Of a stretch of DNA of 64,000 nucleotides, positions 16,966-26,331 are shown piece after piece (position 1 is the first letter of the stretch; every line of letters starts with the position of its first letter). The position numbers and the translations under genes are program-made. The notes under the pieces are model-generated. The model was given only the letters and a program-made list of their open reading frames with translations, did no database searches and had not been told where the DNA came from. Location: contig NZ_CP101291.1 in NCBI RefSeq assembly GCF_024300645.1, forward strand, positions 1,984,001 to 2,048,000, in the 5' to 3' direction. This DNA is from Alteromonas sp. LMIT006. Lineage in GTDB: Bacteria; Pseudomonadota; Gammaproteobacteria; Enterobacterales; Alteromonadaceae.

Positions 16966-19900
16966 ATGAGTTCATTTTTATCAATTACCTTACCCGATGA
17001 GGTAGGTGTCGGCAAACTTCCCCCTCACTTAGGATGGGGCGAATTACACGGAGCAAGCAAGGCACTTGCCATCGCTCAAGCCCTTGAAGTTGAACAGCGG
17101 CCAATCGTTATTTTAACGCCAACGATGAACAGTGCGGTGCGTTTAGCAACTGAGATTCCGATCTTTGCTAAATCAAAAATACACATTCAGATTTTTCCAG
17201 ACTGGGAAACTTTGCCGTATGACCATTTTTCTCCACATCAAGATATCGTTTCACAACGGCTAGAAACATTATACGAACTGACGCAAAGCAATATTCAATG
17301 CATTATTGTGCCAATGAAAACGGCACTGCAACGTCTTGCGCCAACCGACTACCTTGCGCACTATGCGTTATACCTCAAGCGCGGACAAACCTTAGATGTG
17401 AACGCATTTCGCCTGCAACTCGAACAAGCCGGTTACTTGCATGTATCACAAGTGATGAGTCACAGTGAATTCAGCGTCCGAGGCTCAATCATTGACTTAT
17501 TCCCAATGGGCTCAGATAAACCATTTCGGGTGGATTTGTTTGACGATGAAATTGACTCTATTCGCTTTTTTAACACTTCTGACCAGCGTTCTGGCGAAGC
17601 AGTTGATGAAATTAAACTCTTACCAGCCAGAGAGTTTCCTACTGATAGCAATGCGTTAACCTTATTTCGTCAACAGTATCTAGAATTATTTCCTGATTAC
17701 ACGAGCAAAGATTCGGCGTTTACGCAAATTACCAAAGGTATGATGCCAGGAGGCGTGGAATACTACTTGCCCCTATTTTTTGGGACAACGTCCACGTTGT
17801 TTGACTATCTTCCCAAGCACACTCTGTTGATGTTAGATGAAGATCTAGAAAGTGCGGCACAGCGCTTTTGGCAAGATTTATCTCACCGCTATGAGCAGTA
17901 TCGCTACAATGTCGAGCGCCCCTTGCTCGCACCAGAGAAACTGTATTTGGATAAAAACACTTGCTTTGGGCTGTTCAAGGCTTTTGCTCGGATCAGCCTC
18001 AGTGAGAGCAAAACTGCCAGTAAAGGGAGTCGAGAGAATTTTGGGTGTTTACCTGTGCCTGAAATCGCCGTTGATGGCAGCAAAAAAATCCCGTTTATGG
18101 CCTTGGATAACTTCATTAAAAGCTGTCCGGCCAGCACGCGGGTTGTGTTCTGTGCAGAAACCCAAGGCCGTAAAGAAAACCTACTGCAACTGCTCAAAAA
18201 AACCTCGTTAAAACCGGTCAGCATAGCGCATTTTAGTGACGCATTTTCATGTTCCAGCCTTGTCAGTATTATGGTGGGCAGAGTTGAGCATTCATTTATC
18301 TATAAAGATACGCGCGAAACGTTAGTCTTTATCACCGAAACGCAACTACTCGGCCATCAAATCACTATGAAGCGGCGACGCGACCAGCGTCAAGCGACGG
18401 ATGAAGGCGCGATCATTCGCAACCTCGCAGAACTCAGTGCGGGGCAACCCATTGTGCATATTGATCACGGAGTGGGACGATTTATCGGACTCGAAATCAT
18501 TGCTGCAGGTGACGTAGAAACCGAGTTTATGGCCATTGAGTATGCCAAAGGGGCCAAACTCTACGTACCGGTAGCTTCATTGCACGCCATATCACGATAC
18601 AGCGGTGGTGATCCAGAACATGCTCCATTACATGCTCTTGGCTCAGATGCATGGTCAAAAGCCAAAGAAAAAGCCGCTAAAAAAGTGCGCGATGTCGCCG
18701 CAGAATTGCTCAATGTGTATGCGCAGCGCGCCGCCAAACCAGGCTATGCACATGGCATTGATTGGGATGCTTATCAGCAATTTGCCAATAGCTTTCCATA
18801 TGATGAAACCCCAGATCAAGCGCAAGCCATTGCAGCGGTATTAAATGATATGGGAAGTGCTTCAACCATGGATCGCTTAGTCTGTGGGGATGTGGGCTTT
18901 GGCAAAACCGAAGTGGCTATGCGTGCAGCGTTTATCGCCGCGCATCAAGGCAAGCAAGTCGCAATACTCGTACCGACTACCCTACTTGCCCAACAGCACT
19001 TTGAGAATTTTGTAAATCGCTTTAATGATTGGCCATTTAATATCCAAGTGTTATCACGATTTAGCTCAGCCAAAGAACAAAAAGCCACTCTCGCACAAAT
19101 TACCAGTGGTCAAGCGGATATCGTAGTCGGAACTCACAAGTTACTCTCTGCGGATGTCAAATTTGCGGATCTAGGTCTGGTCATCATTGATGAAGAACAT
19201 CGCTTTGGGGTCAGACAAAAAGACAAATTTAAGGCGCTGCGCGCGGATGTAGATATTCTCACGCTGACAGCTACGCCGATACCTCGTACCTTGAACATGG
19301 CCATGAGTGGGATGAGAGACTTATCTATCATCGCAACCCCACCAGCAAAACGTTTGCCAATCAAAACCTTTGTGATGCAGCGACGAGAAGACATCATTCG
19401 CGAAGCCATTATGCGCGAATTATTGCGTGGTGGACAAGTGTATTTTTTGCACAACGATATCGCCACTATCGAAAAAACCCGTCAAGAGTTACTCGAAATC
19501 ACACCCGAAGCTAGAATTGCGGTTGGTCATGGGCAAATGAAAGAGCGCGAACTCGAGACCGTTATGGATGATTTCTATCATCAGCGCTATAACGTATTAC
19601 TATGTACTACGATCATAGAAACCGGTATCGACGTCCCCACTGCCAATACCATTATTATGGATAGAGCCGACCATCTAGGTCTAGCACAATTACACCAACT
19701 CAGAGGCCGTGTTGGACGCTCACACCATCAAGCTTATGCATATTTGCTAACTCCTCACCCGCGGCGCATGACCAAAGATGCGGCGAAGCGTCTCGAAGCC
19801 ATTAGCTCACTAGAAGATCTCGGTGCAGGTTTTGCGTTGGCTACACACGACTTAGAAATCCGCGGTGCAGGAGAACTATTAGGTGATGGGCAGTCTGGAC

Positions 19901-20454
19901 AAATCGCGTCAATTGGTTTCAGCCTTTATATGGATATGTTAGATAAAGCGGTAAAAGCGATTCAAGAAGGAAAAGAACCAGTTCTGACCGAAAGTATTAG
20001 CGATGATAGTGAAATTGAACTGCGCATCCCTGCTTTGATACCCCAAGATTATATGGGCGATGTCAACATGCGTTTATCCATCTATAAGCGACTTGCTTCA
20101 TGCCAAGACCAAGCAAGCATTGATGAGCTACAAGTAGAGCTGATTGACCGCTTTGGTTTATTGCCCGAGGCGGCAAAACACTTATTTATGTTAGCCAGCT
20201 TTAAACTTATCGCCAAGCACATTGGCATTAAAAAGATTGAAGCGAACGCCAAAGGTGGTATGGTGGAATTTGCGCAAGATGCCAAAATTAACCCTGGCTG
20301 GTTGATCAAGCTGGTGCAATCGCAACCGAATATTTATCAATTTGCTGGCCCAACCAAGTTAATTGTAAATCAATCTGCCCCCTTTGCAGCGGCTCGAATT
20401 GAATGGGTGGAACAATTATTATTAGGATTCTATGAAGAAGGATTGGCGGCTTAA
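16966..20454 (+). CDS. mfd: transcription-repair coupling factor
   Basis: Removes RNA polymerase stalled at DNA damage and recruits UvrA. The 1162 residues match Mfd. In order: a UvrB-like N-terminal region containing FPDWETLPYD and the LPTDYLAHY-type hairpin; the RNA-polymerase-interaction domain around HIDHGVGRF (about 500-570); a RecG-like helicase core with Walker A GDVGFGKTE and the DEEH box of motif II (VIIDEEHRFG); the translocase motif with LRGRVGRS; and the C-terminal TRCF domain. The stop abuts the csiV ATG directly, indicating coupled translation. Confidence 0.96.
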   Translation: MSSFLSITLPDEVGVGKLPPHLGWGELHGASKALAIAQALEVEQRPIVILTPTMNSAVRLATEIPIFAKSKIHIQIFPDWETLPYDHFSPHQDIVSQRLETLYELTQSNIQCIIVPMKTALQRLAPTDYLAHYALYLKRGQTLDVNAFRLQLEQAGYLHVSQVMSHSEFSVRGSIIDLFPMGSDKPFRVDLFDDEIDSIRFFNTSDQRSGEAVDEIKLLPAREFPTDSNALTLFRQQYLELFPDYTSKDSAFTQITKGMMPGGVEYYLPLFFGTTSTLFDYLPKHTLLMLDEDLESAAQRFWQDLSHRYEQYRYNVERPLLAPEKLYLDKNTCFGLFKAFARISLSESKTASKGSRENFGCLPVPEIAVDGSKKIPFMALDNFIKSCPASTRVVFCAETQGRKENLLQLLKKTSLKPVSIAHFSDAFSCSSLVSIMVGRVEHSFIYKDTRETLVFITETQLLGHQITMKRRRDQRQATDEGAIIRNLAELSAGQPIVHIDHGVGRFIGLEIIAAGDVETEFMAIEYAKGAKLYVPVASLHAISRYSGGDPEHAPLHALGSDAWSKAKEKAAKKVRDVAAELLNVYAQRAAKPGYAHGIDWDAYQQFANSFPYDETPDQAQAIAAVLNDMGSASTMDRLVCGDVGFGKTEVAMRAAFIAAHQGKQVAILVPTTLLAQQHFENFVNRFNDWPFNIQVLSRFSSAKEQKATLAQITSGQADIVVGTHKLLSADVKFADLGLVIIDEEHRFGVRQKDKFKALRADVDILTLTATPIPRTLNMAMSGMRDLSIIATPPAKRLPIKTFVMQRREDIIREAIMRELLRGGQVYFLHNDIATIEKTRQELLEITPEARIAVGHGQMKERELETVMDDFYHQRYNVLLCTTIIETGIDVPTANTIIMDRADHLGLAQLHQLRGRVGRSHHQAYAYLLTPHPRRMTKDAAKRLEAISSLEDLGAGFALATHDLEIRGAGELLGDGQSGQIASIGFSLYMDMLDKAVKAIQEGKEPVLTESISDDSEIELRIPALIPQDYMGDVNMRLSIYKRLASCQDQASIDELQVELIDRFGLLPEAAKHLFMLASFKLIAKHIGIKKIEANAKGGMVEFAQDAKINPGWLIKLVQSQPNIYQFAGPTKLIVNQSAPFAAARIEWVEQLLLGFYEEGLAA

Positions 20455-21498
20455 ATGAGCTTTGATACGCACCAAAAAAAGTTACACATAACCATAAAAG
20501 CATTGCTCGTAGCCCTTGTTTTTATTGGTCTAAACTTCAATTTTGCGAATGCACAACAAAACGACACTATAGACTGGTGGTTTGACGTTGAAGTATTGAT
20601 ATTCAAGTACAATTCCGCTCCTGAAGAAGTGCAAGAACAGTTTGCTTCCAATCTCAAAATAGATGTGGCTCAATCCAATTCCAGCTTATTTTTCGACCAA
20701 CTCTTGCCGAATTTACGTTGGTTATATCTGGCGCTGCCAGTGTGTGATACCGAAACAATTCAGGCTTTGATTCATTGCCGACCTGAGGCGCTACCCTTTA
20801 AGCCAATTTCCATTCCAGCTATATCATTAGAAGACATTAATCGCGTTCCGGTCATCATAGATGGAGTCATCATTCCTTATCCTGACACCATACATTTTTT
20901 GCCCGCAGCAGAAAGGGAGCTAATCGAGCTGTATAAAAATATACGCTGGGACAAAACCACAACCCCTCTGCTCCATTCTGTGTGGCGACAACCGGTAATG
21001 GTCGGTGAAGAAAACGCGACTCCAATCAGGATAGTTGCTGGAACAAACTTAACCTACGTAACACCCGAGATCATACCCATCAGTGAGGATAATACCGAGA
21101 TCGAGGAAACGGCAATTAACACTGTGCAAAATATTGAGTATGACTTACCTGCTCAAATCCGCGCGAATCTCACCGCACCAGATACCGTCATCTATTCCGA
21201 TCAAATCGACCCCATCACCGAAGTAGAATATACCCAAGCTCAATTTGAACTAGACGGAATATTTAACGTATTTATTCGGTATGTGAATGGTGTTCCATAC
21301 CTGCACATTGATGCGCATTTGGGATTTTATACCCTAGAAAATGGGCTACTGCTCCCACATGAATTTAAACAACGACGTCGAATCATTTCACAGCAGGTGC
21401 ATTATTTTGACCATCCTTATTTTGGCATGATTGTTAAGTTACGTCGCTATAAACGCCCGGTAAAAGAGGTTTCCATAGAGCATGAAGATCTATACTAA
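20455..21498 (+). CDS. csiV: CsiV family periplasmic peptidoglycan-binding protein
   Basis: A 347-residue exported protein with a signal peptide (hydrophobic core about 14-30, likely cleavage after ANA at 33) followed by the CsiV hallmark WWFDVEVLIFKY. A C-terminal beta-rich block has the DGIFNVFIRYVNGVPYLHID and FDHPYFGMIVKL segments conserved in the family. In Vibrio, CsiV is required for growth with the noncanonical D-amino acid programme and binds peptidoglycan; that role is knowledge of the family. Its place directly after mfd is the arrangement I expect for gammaproteobacteria. It overlaps the next gene by 17 bp. Confidence 0.85.
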   Translation: MSFDTHQKKLHITIKALLVALVFIGLNFNFANAQQNDTIDWWFDVEVLIFKYNSAPEEVQEQFASNLKIDVAQSNSSLFFDQLLPNLRWLYLALPVCDTETIQALIHCRPEALPFKPISIPAISLEDINRVPVIIDGVIIPYPDTIHFLPAAERELIELYKNIRWDKTTTPLLHSVWRQPVMVGEENATPIRIVAGTNLTYVTPEIIPISEDNTEIEETAINTVQNIEYDLPAQIRANLTAPDTVIYSDQIDPITEVEYTQAQFELDGIFNVFIRYVNGVPYLHIDAHLGFYTLENGLLLPHEFKQRRRIISQQVHYFDHPYFGMIVKLRRYKRPVKEVSIEHEDLY

Positions 21499-21994
21499 AA
21501 CAGGGGATCAAGGACAAACCCAAGTGTATTTACAAGATATGGAGCGTCGCAACAAAGACGATGTGCTGTTGGACGTGTATGGTACGCTTGATGAGCTTAA
21601 TGCACATATTGGTCTGGCACACAGTCTCTATCGTGATGTTGCGTTGGACTTGCCCAGTATTCAACAGGCGCTCTTCACCTTGGGATTTGTATTATCTGCC
21701 GATGCAGAACTCACCGAGCAACAAGTTAGCACGCTTGAATCGCAAATAGACGAAATGACCGCACAATTGCCCGTACAAACTACGTTTATTTTACCCGGGG
21801 GGCATACTGCAGCCGCGCAACTGCATGTTGCAAGAACCGTGGCTCGACGGGCAGAACGACATTTGGTGCATCTAGCACATGATAACGACGTGCCTCCTGC
21901 TGTGTTACAATACATCAATCGCTTGTCCGATTACTTGTTTGTGGCGGCGCGCTGGGTTAACTTTCAGACTCAGACAAAGGAAGTAACAGTTTAG
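21482..21994 (+). CDS. cob(I)yrinic acid a,c-diamide adenosyltransferase, PduO type
   Basis: Transfers the adenosyl group of ATP to reduced corrinoid, forming adenosylcobalamin. It is a 170-residue four-helix-bundle protein. The N-terminal ATP-binding stretch is KIYTKTGDQGQTQV, followed by the conserved YGTLDELNAHIG, LPGG and VARRAERHLV motifs and the closing NRLSDYLFVAARW. It is coupled to csiV by a 17-bp overlap, probably a matter of packing rather than shared function. Its 3' end overlaps the converging nagZ by 38 bp. Confidence 0.92.
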   Translation: MKIYTKTGDQGQTQVYLQDMERRNKDDVLLDVYGTLDELNAHIGLAHSLYRDVALDLPSIQQALFTLGFVLSADAELTEQQVSTLESQIDEMTAQLPVQTTFILPGGHTAAAQLHVARTVARRAERHLVHLAHDNDVPPAVLQYINRLSDYLFVAARWVNFQTQTKEVTV

Positions 21995-22979
21995 TTAAGT
22001 TGTGCTTAGCGTTCTCATATTGATATTGATGACGTTCAAGTTGTGTGTGTACACTGTGGATCAAATCCTGAGGCTGGCTCGAATACTGTTGGAGACTATC
22101 TGTATCATAAGGCACATTGTCGAGCGCTTGAATGACGCCTTGTCGGTCATTGCATACCAGCGCCATATCGCAACCTGCATGCAGTGCTGTCATTACTCTT
22201 TGCGCCATGTCGCCCGCCACCTGCGCGGCATGCATGCCCAAGTCATCGGAAAAAATCACCCCATTAAAGCCTAATTTGTTGCGCAAGATATCTTGTAACC
22301 ATATGCGAGAAAAGCCAGCAGGTTGCTCATCTACTGCAGGATAAATCACATGTGCGGGCATCACTGAATCGAGCCCTATACTGTTGATGATGTTGGCAAA
22401 TATCTGCATATCCTGCTGTTCAATCAGTGCATAAGCACGACTGTCAATGGCCTGATCAATATGTGAATCTGCCACAACACTGCCATGACCGGGAAAATGT
22501 TTCCCCGTTGCAGCCATGCCGATGTCTTTCAACCCTGCAATAAAAGCTTTGGCTTGCTCGATAATGTCGTCAACCGACGATCCAAACGCCCTATCGCCAA
22601 TGACTTGGCTGATACCATTAATATCTAATACCGGCGCAAGTGCCAAATCAACACCGTGAGCAAAACATTCATAGGCAATAATCTGACCCGCGCAGCGAGC
22701 AGCCTCTTGTGGTTGTGCGGTAAAGGCGAGCTTGTTCATCGCAGGTAATCCAAAAAATCCCTCACGAAAGCGTTGCACACGGCCCCCTTCATGATCAGTC
22801 GCAATCAGCAATGGCTTACCTGCAGCCTTACGCATTGCCTGTGTTAATGCACTCAATTGCTTGGGTTCATGATAATTCCGTGCAAATAGAATTACCCCAC
22901 CCGTTAATGGATGAGCAAGAATTTCTTTATCTTCAGCGGACAGCTCATAGCCCGCCACATCAAGCATAATTGGGTGCAT
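21957..22979 (-). CDS. nagZ: beta-N-acetylhexosaminidase
   Basis: Cytosolic GH3 enzyme that removes GlcNAc from anhydro-muropeptides during peptidoglycan recycling. The 340 residues form a single TIM-barrel GH3 domain with ATDHEGGRVQR, the NagZ loop KHFPGHGSVVADSHI containing the catalytic Asp-His dyad, and VIFSDDLGMHAA containing the nucleophile Asp. There is no signal peptide. It converges with the adenosyltransferase gene and is divergent from the penicillin acylase homologue. Confidence 0.93.
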   Translation of the reverse strand: MHPIMLDVAGYELSAEDKEILAHPLTGGVILFARNYHEPKQLSALTQAMRKAAGKPLLIATDHEGGRVQRFREGFFGLPAMNKLAFTAQPQEAARCAGQIIAYECFAHGVDLALAPVLDINGISQVIGDRAFGSSVDDIIEQAKAFIAGLKDIGMAATGKHFPGHGSVVADSHIDQAIDSRAYALIEQQDMQIFANIINSIGLDSVMPAHVIYPAVDEQPAGFSRIWLQDILRNKLGFNGVIFSDDLGMHAAQVAGDMAQRVMTALHAGCDMALVCNDRQGVIQALDNVPYDTDSLQQYSSQPQDLIHSVHTQLERHQYQYENAKHNLTKLLLPLSESES

Positions 22980-23064
22980 ATCGTTGCAAAAAAAGATGTG
23001 TTAATACTTGCATTTTAAGCTATGGTATTACAAAAAAATACAATAAATTCTCATAGGAGTTGTT

Positions 23065-25371
23065 TTGCGCCTGGTTAAAATCATCTGTTTAGTTGTTATC
23101 GGTATACTCCTCATTGCCATCGGTATGGTTTGGGTAGTGGTTGAAAAGTCCTTACCCGTAATCGATGGCGAGAAAGAACATTCATATATCCAACATTCTG
23201 TCATTATTCATCGCGACGAATATGGCGTACCAAATATTCAAGCCCAATCAAAAGTGGATGCGATGTATGCCTTAGGCTATGTACATGCTCAAGACCGCTG
23301 GTTTCAAATGGATTTACTGCGACGCAATGCCGCGGGTGAGTTGTCTGAGCTGTTTGGCAAAGGGGCGTTGTCCCGAGACAAAAAAGCGCGTTTTCATCAA
23401 TTTAGGCAGCGTGCCGAGGTCATTTTCGCCTCGCTACCTGAATCACAACAACTGACCTTGCAACGCTATGCTCAAGGCGTCAATCAAGCGCTTGCAGAGA
23501 TGTCCACGAAACCATTTGAATATTGGTTAGTCGGCGCTGAGATAAAGCCGTGGGTACCTGAAGATTCGTTGCTAGTTATCTATTCGATGTATCTAGATTT
23601 ACAAGGTGGACAAGTCAAACGCGATTTGGCTCTGACTATAGTGGAAGAAGAATTTGGTTCAGCGATGGTCGATTTTGTGTTGCAACCCTCTTTTGCCCAA
23701 GCGTCCTTGGATCAAATCGACATCCCTCTTAGCCAAGCGCCGATCCCTAAACTGCCAACGAGCGCTTCATCAGCCCGTACCGATCGGCAAACTCAAAAAC
23801 AAGCGAATATTCAGCATGATTTTGCTGACCGCGATATGGATATTGGCAGTAATAACTGGGCAGTATCAGGCCAGCATACACCAGATGGTTTGTCATTATT
23901 ATCCAATGACATGCACCTGGGTTTGAACGTCCCGGCGATTTGGTACAAAGCCAAATTAGACTATATCCAAACCGAGGTGGCAGGAGTTTCGTTACCCGGC
24001 GCACCAGGTATTGTGGTAGGTGCCACGCCTAATGTGGCATGGGGATTTACTAACGCCAATTTGGATAACGTTGACTGGATACGATTACCCGAAAATGTCC
24101 AGCTTACCGAGGTGGTTGAAACGATATTCACACCAGAAGGTAACGAAGCATACACAATTGAAATGTCCGAATTTGGGCCAGTCAAGAGCATAGGCGAACA
24201 GCGTTATGCATTAAGCTGGGTGGCACACAAACCCTATGCTAATAATTTTGCATTACTGGATTTTGCTGAAGCAAAAAAACTTGATGAATTGCATGCTATT
24301 GCGGCGAATGTGCGTATCCCAGTCCAAAATATGATGGCCGCAGACCGTACTGGCAACATCAGCTATCGTCCAACCGGTGCCATCACGCAGAGGACACCCA
24401 AACAAGCAACAGCCATATCACCGCTGAGCTATGACGATGCTTGGCAGTTACCTGAAATGACTCCTCCTATTTATCGCTCTCCACAATATCCTAAGCTCTG
24501 GACGGCAAATGCTCGAGTATTATCGAGCGATGAAATTACTCGCTTCGGCGATGGTGGTTATGCCTTGGGGATCAGAGGTGAACAAATTGCCCAACGCTTG
24601 CTCAATAAAGATAGTTTTACTGAAACTGACTTTATGGCATTGCAGCTAGACAATAGAGCCTTGTTTATTCGTTACTGGCGTGACTTATTACTTGATACTT
24701 TGCGCAAAACACCCGCGCAATACGCAACAGATATTGACATATTAGAGCGCTGGCAGGCCTGTGCGTGTTCTTCTGACGTAGGTTATACATTGGCTCGGAA
24801 ATTTCGCTCTGAAGTGGTTAATACCGTATTTGCGCCATTGTATTTTGCGTTAAAAAAACGCGACGTAGAGTTTTGGCCCATCAATCGTCATTTAGAGCCG
24901 GCACTAAGACAGATCCTGCAGCAACAACCTATATCCTGGTTACCTGACGATGCATCCGATTATGCGGCAATGCTCAGGAGCAGTTATGATAGAGCCATTG
25001 TCAAATTATTAAACAAACACGGCTCAGATATTCAACAATATACATGGGGGACAGTCAATGCTCTGAATATTCGCCATCCCATCAGTCAGCAAGTACCGAT
25101 TTTATCCGGTTGGCTCGATATGCCAGTGATTGCGGGCTTTGGTGATAGCTATATGCCAGCAGTACAAAATGGCAACCACGGGGCATCACAGCGTTTTATC
25201 ATTGCCCCAGGTCGTTGGGAAGATGCCATCATGACGGTTCCTGGTGGACAATCAGGGCATCCATTATCACCTTTTTATCGCAAGGGCTTTGATGATTATG
25301 CTGCTCACAGCAAACGTCCGTTATTACCGGGCGCACCTGCTCATACTTTACGACTCAAACCGATTAACTGA
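23065..25371 (+). CDS. penicillin acylase family Ntn-hydrolase
   Basis: A 768-residue precursor of the penicillin amidase (S45) family. It has an N-terminal membrane or signal segment (about 4-26), the alpha-chain motif DEYGVPNIQAQS and GYVHAQDRWFQMDLLRR, then the autoprocessing junction GSNNWAVSG with the nucleophile Ser at 262 that becomes the N-terminus of the beta chain. SNDMHLGLNVPAIWY follows as expected. The start is a TTG with AGGAG five bases upstream; no ATG fits. In related bacteria such enzymes act on acyl-homoserine lactones, lipopeptides or beta-lactams, and the substrate cannot be told here. Confidence 0.88.
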   Translation: MRLVKIICLVVIGILLIAIGMVWVVVEKSLPVIDGEKEHSYIQHSVIIHRDEYGVPNIQAQSKVDAMYALGYVHAQDRWFQMDLLRRNAAGELSELFGKGALSRDKKARFHQFRQRAEVIFASLPESQQLTLQRYAQGVNQALAEMSTKPFEYWLVGAEIKPWVPEDSLLVIYSMYLDLQGGQVKRDLALTIVEEEFGSAMVDFVLQPSFAQASLDQIDIPLSQAPIPKLPTSASSARTDRQTQKQANIQHDFADRDMDIGSNNWAVSGQHTPDGLSLLSNDMHLGLNVPAIWYKAKLDYIQTEVAGVSLPGAPGIVVGATPNVAWGFTNANLDNVDWIRLPENVQLTEVVETIFTPEGNEAYTIEMSEFGPVKSIGEQRYALSWVAHKPYANNFALLDFAEAKKLDELHAIAANVRIPVQNMMAADRTGNISYRPTGAITQRTPKQATAISPLSYDDAWQLPEMTPPIYRSPQYPKLWTANARVLSSDEITRFGDGGYALGIRGEQIAQRLLNKDSFTETDFMALQLDNRALFIRYWRDLLLDTLRKTPAQYATDIDILERWQACACSSDVGYTLARKFRSEVVNTVFAPLYFALKKRDVEFWPINRHLEPALRQILQQQPISWLPDDASDYAAMLRSSYDRAIVKLLNKHGSDIQQYTWGTVNALNIRHPISQQVPILSGWLDMPVIAGFGDSYMPAVQNGNHGASQRFIIAPGRWEDAIMTVPGGQSGHPLSPFYRKGFDDYAAHSKRPLLPGAPAHTLRLKPIN

Positions 25372-25456
25372 CGTGGAACTGACTCACCATATCATTGAAG
25401 CGTTGTGACGATAAAGAAAGTTCTTGCGACTAACGTCGTTTCGGCATATTTAAAAA

Positions 25457-25476
25457 GGCTAAAGAATTATTTAGCT
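25457..25476 (-). terminator. weak candidate terminator of the thrS-ihfA gene cluster
   Basis: On the minus strand a 6-bp stem GCTAAA/TTTAGC with a 6-nt loop overlaps the end of the last gene and is followed by CCTTTTT. The stem is short and AT-rich, so support is modest. Confidence 0.35.
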
Positions 25477-26049
25477 CGAATGAACCATTTTTTGTCGCCA
25501 TAAAGTCGCGGCTTCCTGAAAATGGGCCTTGGTGGGAACCGAGAGGCCGTCTTGATTGGCAAGAGATAGCGCGATTTGTTCGATTAATTGATTACGCCGA
25601 ATAATGAGTTGCTCAGCGTCTTTAAACAAATCTCTCGCTTCTGGGTATTGTGCTTTAATATCATCAATATTCTCAAGGTTAATATAAGCACGGTGTACAG
25701 CAGTATTAAACATTTCGCGTTTAGCATGATACCTCAAATAATCCAAAAGCGGTTCAGACGCTAAGAAAGACAACTGAGAGTCGCTAAAACCGAGTTTTTC
25801 GGCGGTTGCAACAAGTTCAGTCTGTACTTCGAGCAATATCTTGGGGTTGTCCTCAACCACAGAAAACAACGCCTTTTCAGTGACTTCAGGGACACTTAAA
25901 AGCTGTGTCATAGACACACCTGAAGGCGATACGGAAGACTCTAATTGGCGAGGCTGGGTAAACCAGTCAATGACAACATAAAGGATTGCGGTAAGGACTA
26001 CCGCAATCAGAATGTAAAAATATGGGGGGTTATTTTGGAGGCGGTGCAT
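25471..26049 (-). CDS. unknown membrane-anchored protein coupled to ihfA
   Basis: I do not recognise the family. The 192-residue protein has one N-terminal membrane helix (about 11-28, [17 protein letters not shown]) with a short cytoplasmic side, then a soluble, mostly helical acidic region. From about residue 100 it is rich in charged residues with possible coiled-coil character ([25 protein letters not shown]). By orientation the soluble part is probably periplasmic. The ATG at 26049 overlaps ihfA by 20 bp; an in-frame GTG nine bases further upstream is an alternative. It is the last gene of the thrS-ihfA run, where many relatives have no such gene. Confidence 0.6.
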   Translation of the reverse strand: MHRLQNNPPYFYILIAVVLTAILYVVIDWFTQPRQLESSVSPSGVSMTQLLSVPEVTEKALFSVVEDNPKILLEVQTELVATAEKLGFSDSQLSFLASEPLLDYLRYHAKREMFNTAVHRAYINLENIDDIKAQYPEARDLFKDAEQLIIRRNQLIEQIALSLANQDGLSVPTKAHFQEAATLWRQKMVHSS

Positions 26050-26326
26050 TTTCCACACGGGATTTGAGTTTTTGCCCTGGTTTAAAGGTCACCACACGAC
26101 GAGCTTTGATCGGAATATCTTCGCCTGTTTTGGGGTTTCGACCTGGTCGCTCACTCTTAGTGCGCAAATCAAAATTGCCAAAACCAGATAACTTAACTTG
26201 AGTCCCATCTTCAAGAGCTTGCTTGATCTCTTCAAAAAAAGCCTCTACCAAATCCTTTGCCTCTTTCTTGTTTAAGCCAAGTTTTTCGACTAAATGTTCA
26301 GCCATTTCTGCTTTGGTTAATGCCAT
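26030..26326 (-). CDS. ihfA: integration host factor subunit alpha
   Basis: The 98-residue HU/IHF-family subunit bends DNA sharply as a heterodimer with IhfB. The sequence begins [12 protein letters not shown] and contains the DNA-intercalating arm [12 protein letters not shown] with the conserved Pro of the beta-ribbon tip, and the [13 protein letters not shown] signature. Placement 5 bp after pheT is the standard gammaproteobacterial order. The stop lies inside the start region of the next gene. Confidence 0.96.
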   Translation of the reverse strand: MALTKAEMAEHLVEKLGLNKKEAKDLVEAFFEEIKQALEDGTQVKLSGFGNFDLRTKSERPGRNPKTGEDIPIKARRVVTFKPGQKLKSRVENAPPPK

Positions 26327-26331
26327 GTGCT

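Noticed and set aside
25372-25470. Possible small gene between the penicillin acylase and the ihfA-coupled gene
   Set aside because: No frame with a ribosome binding site or protein-like composition was seen in the 99 bp.
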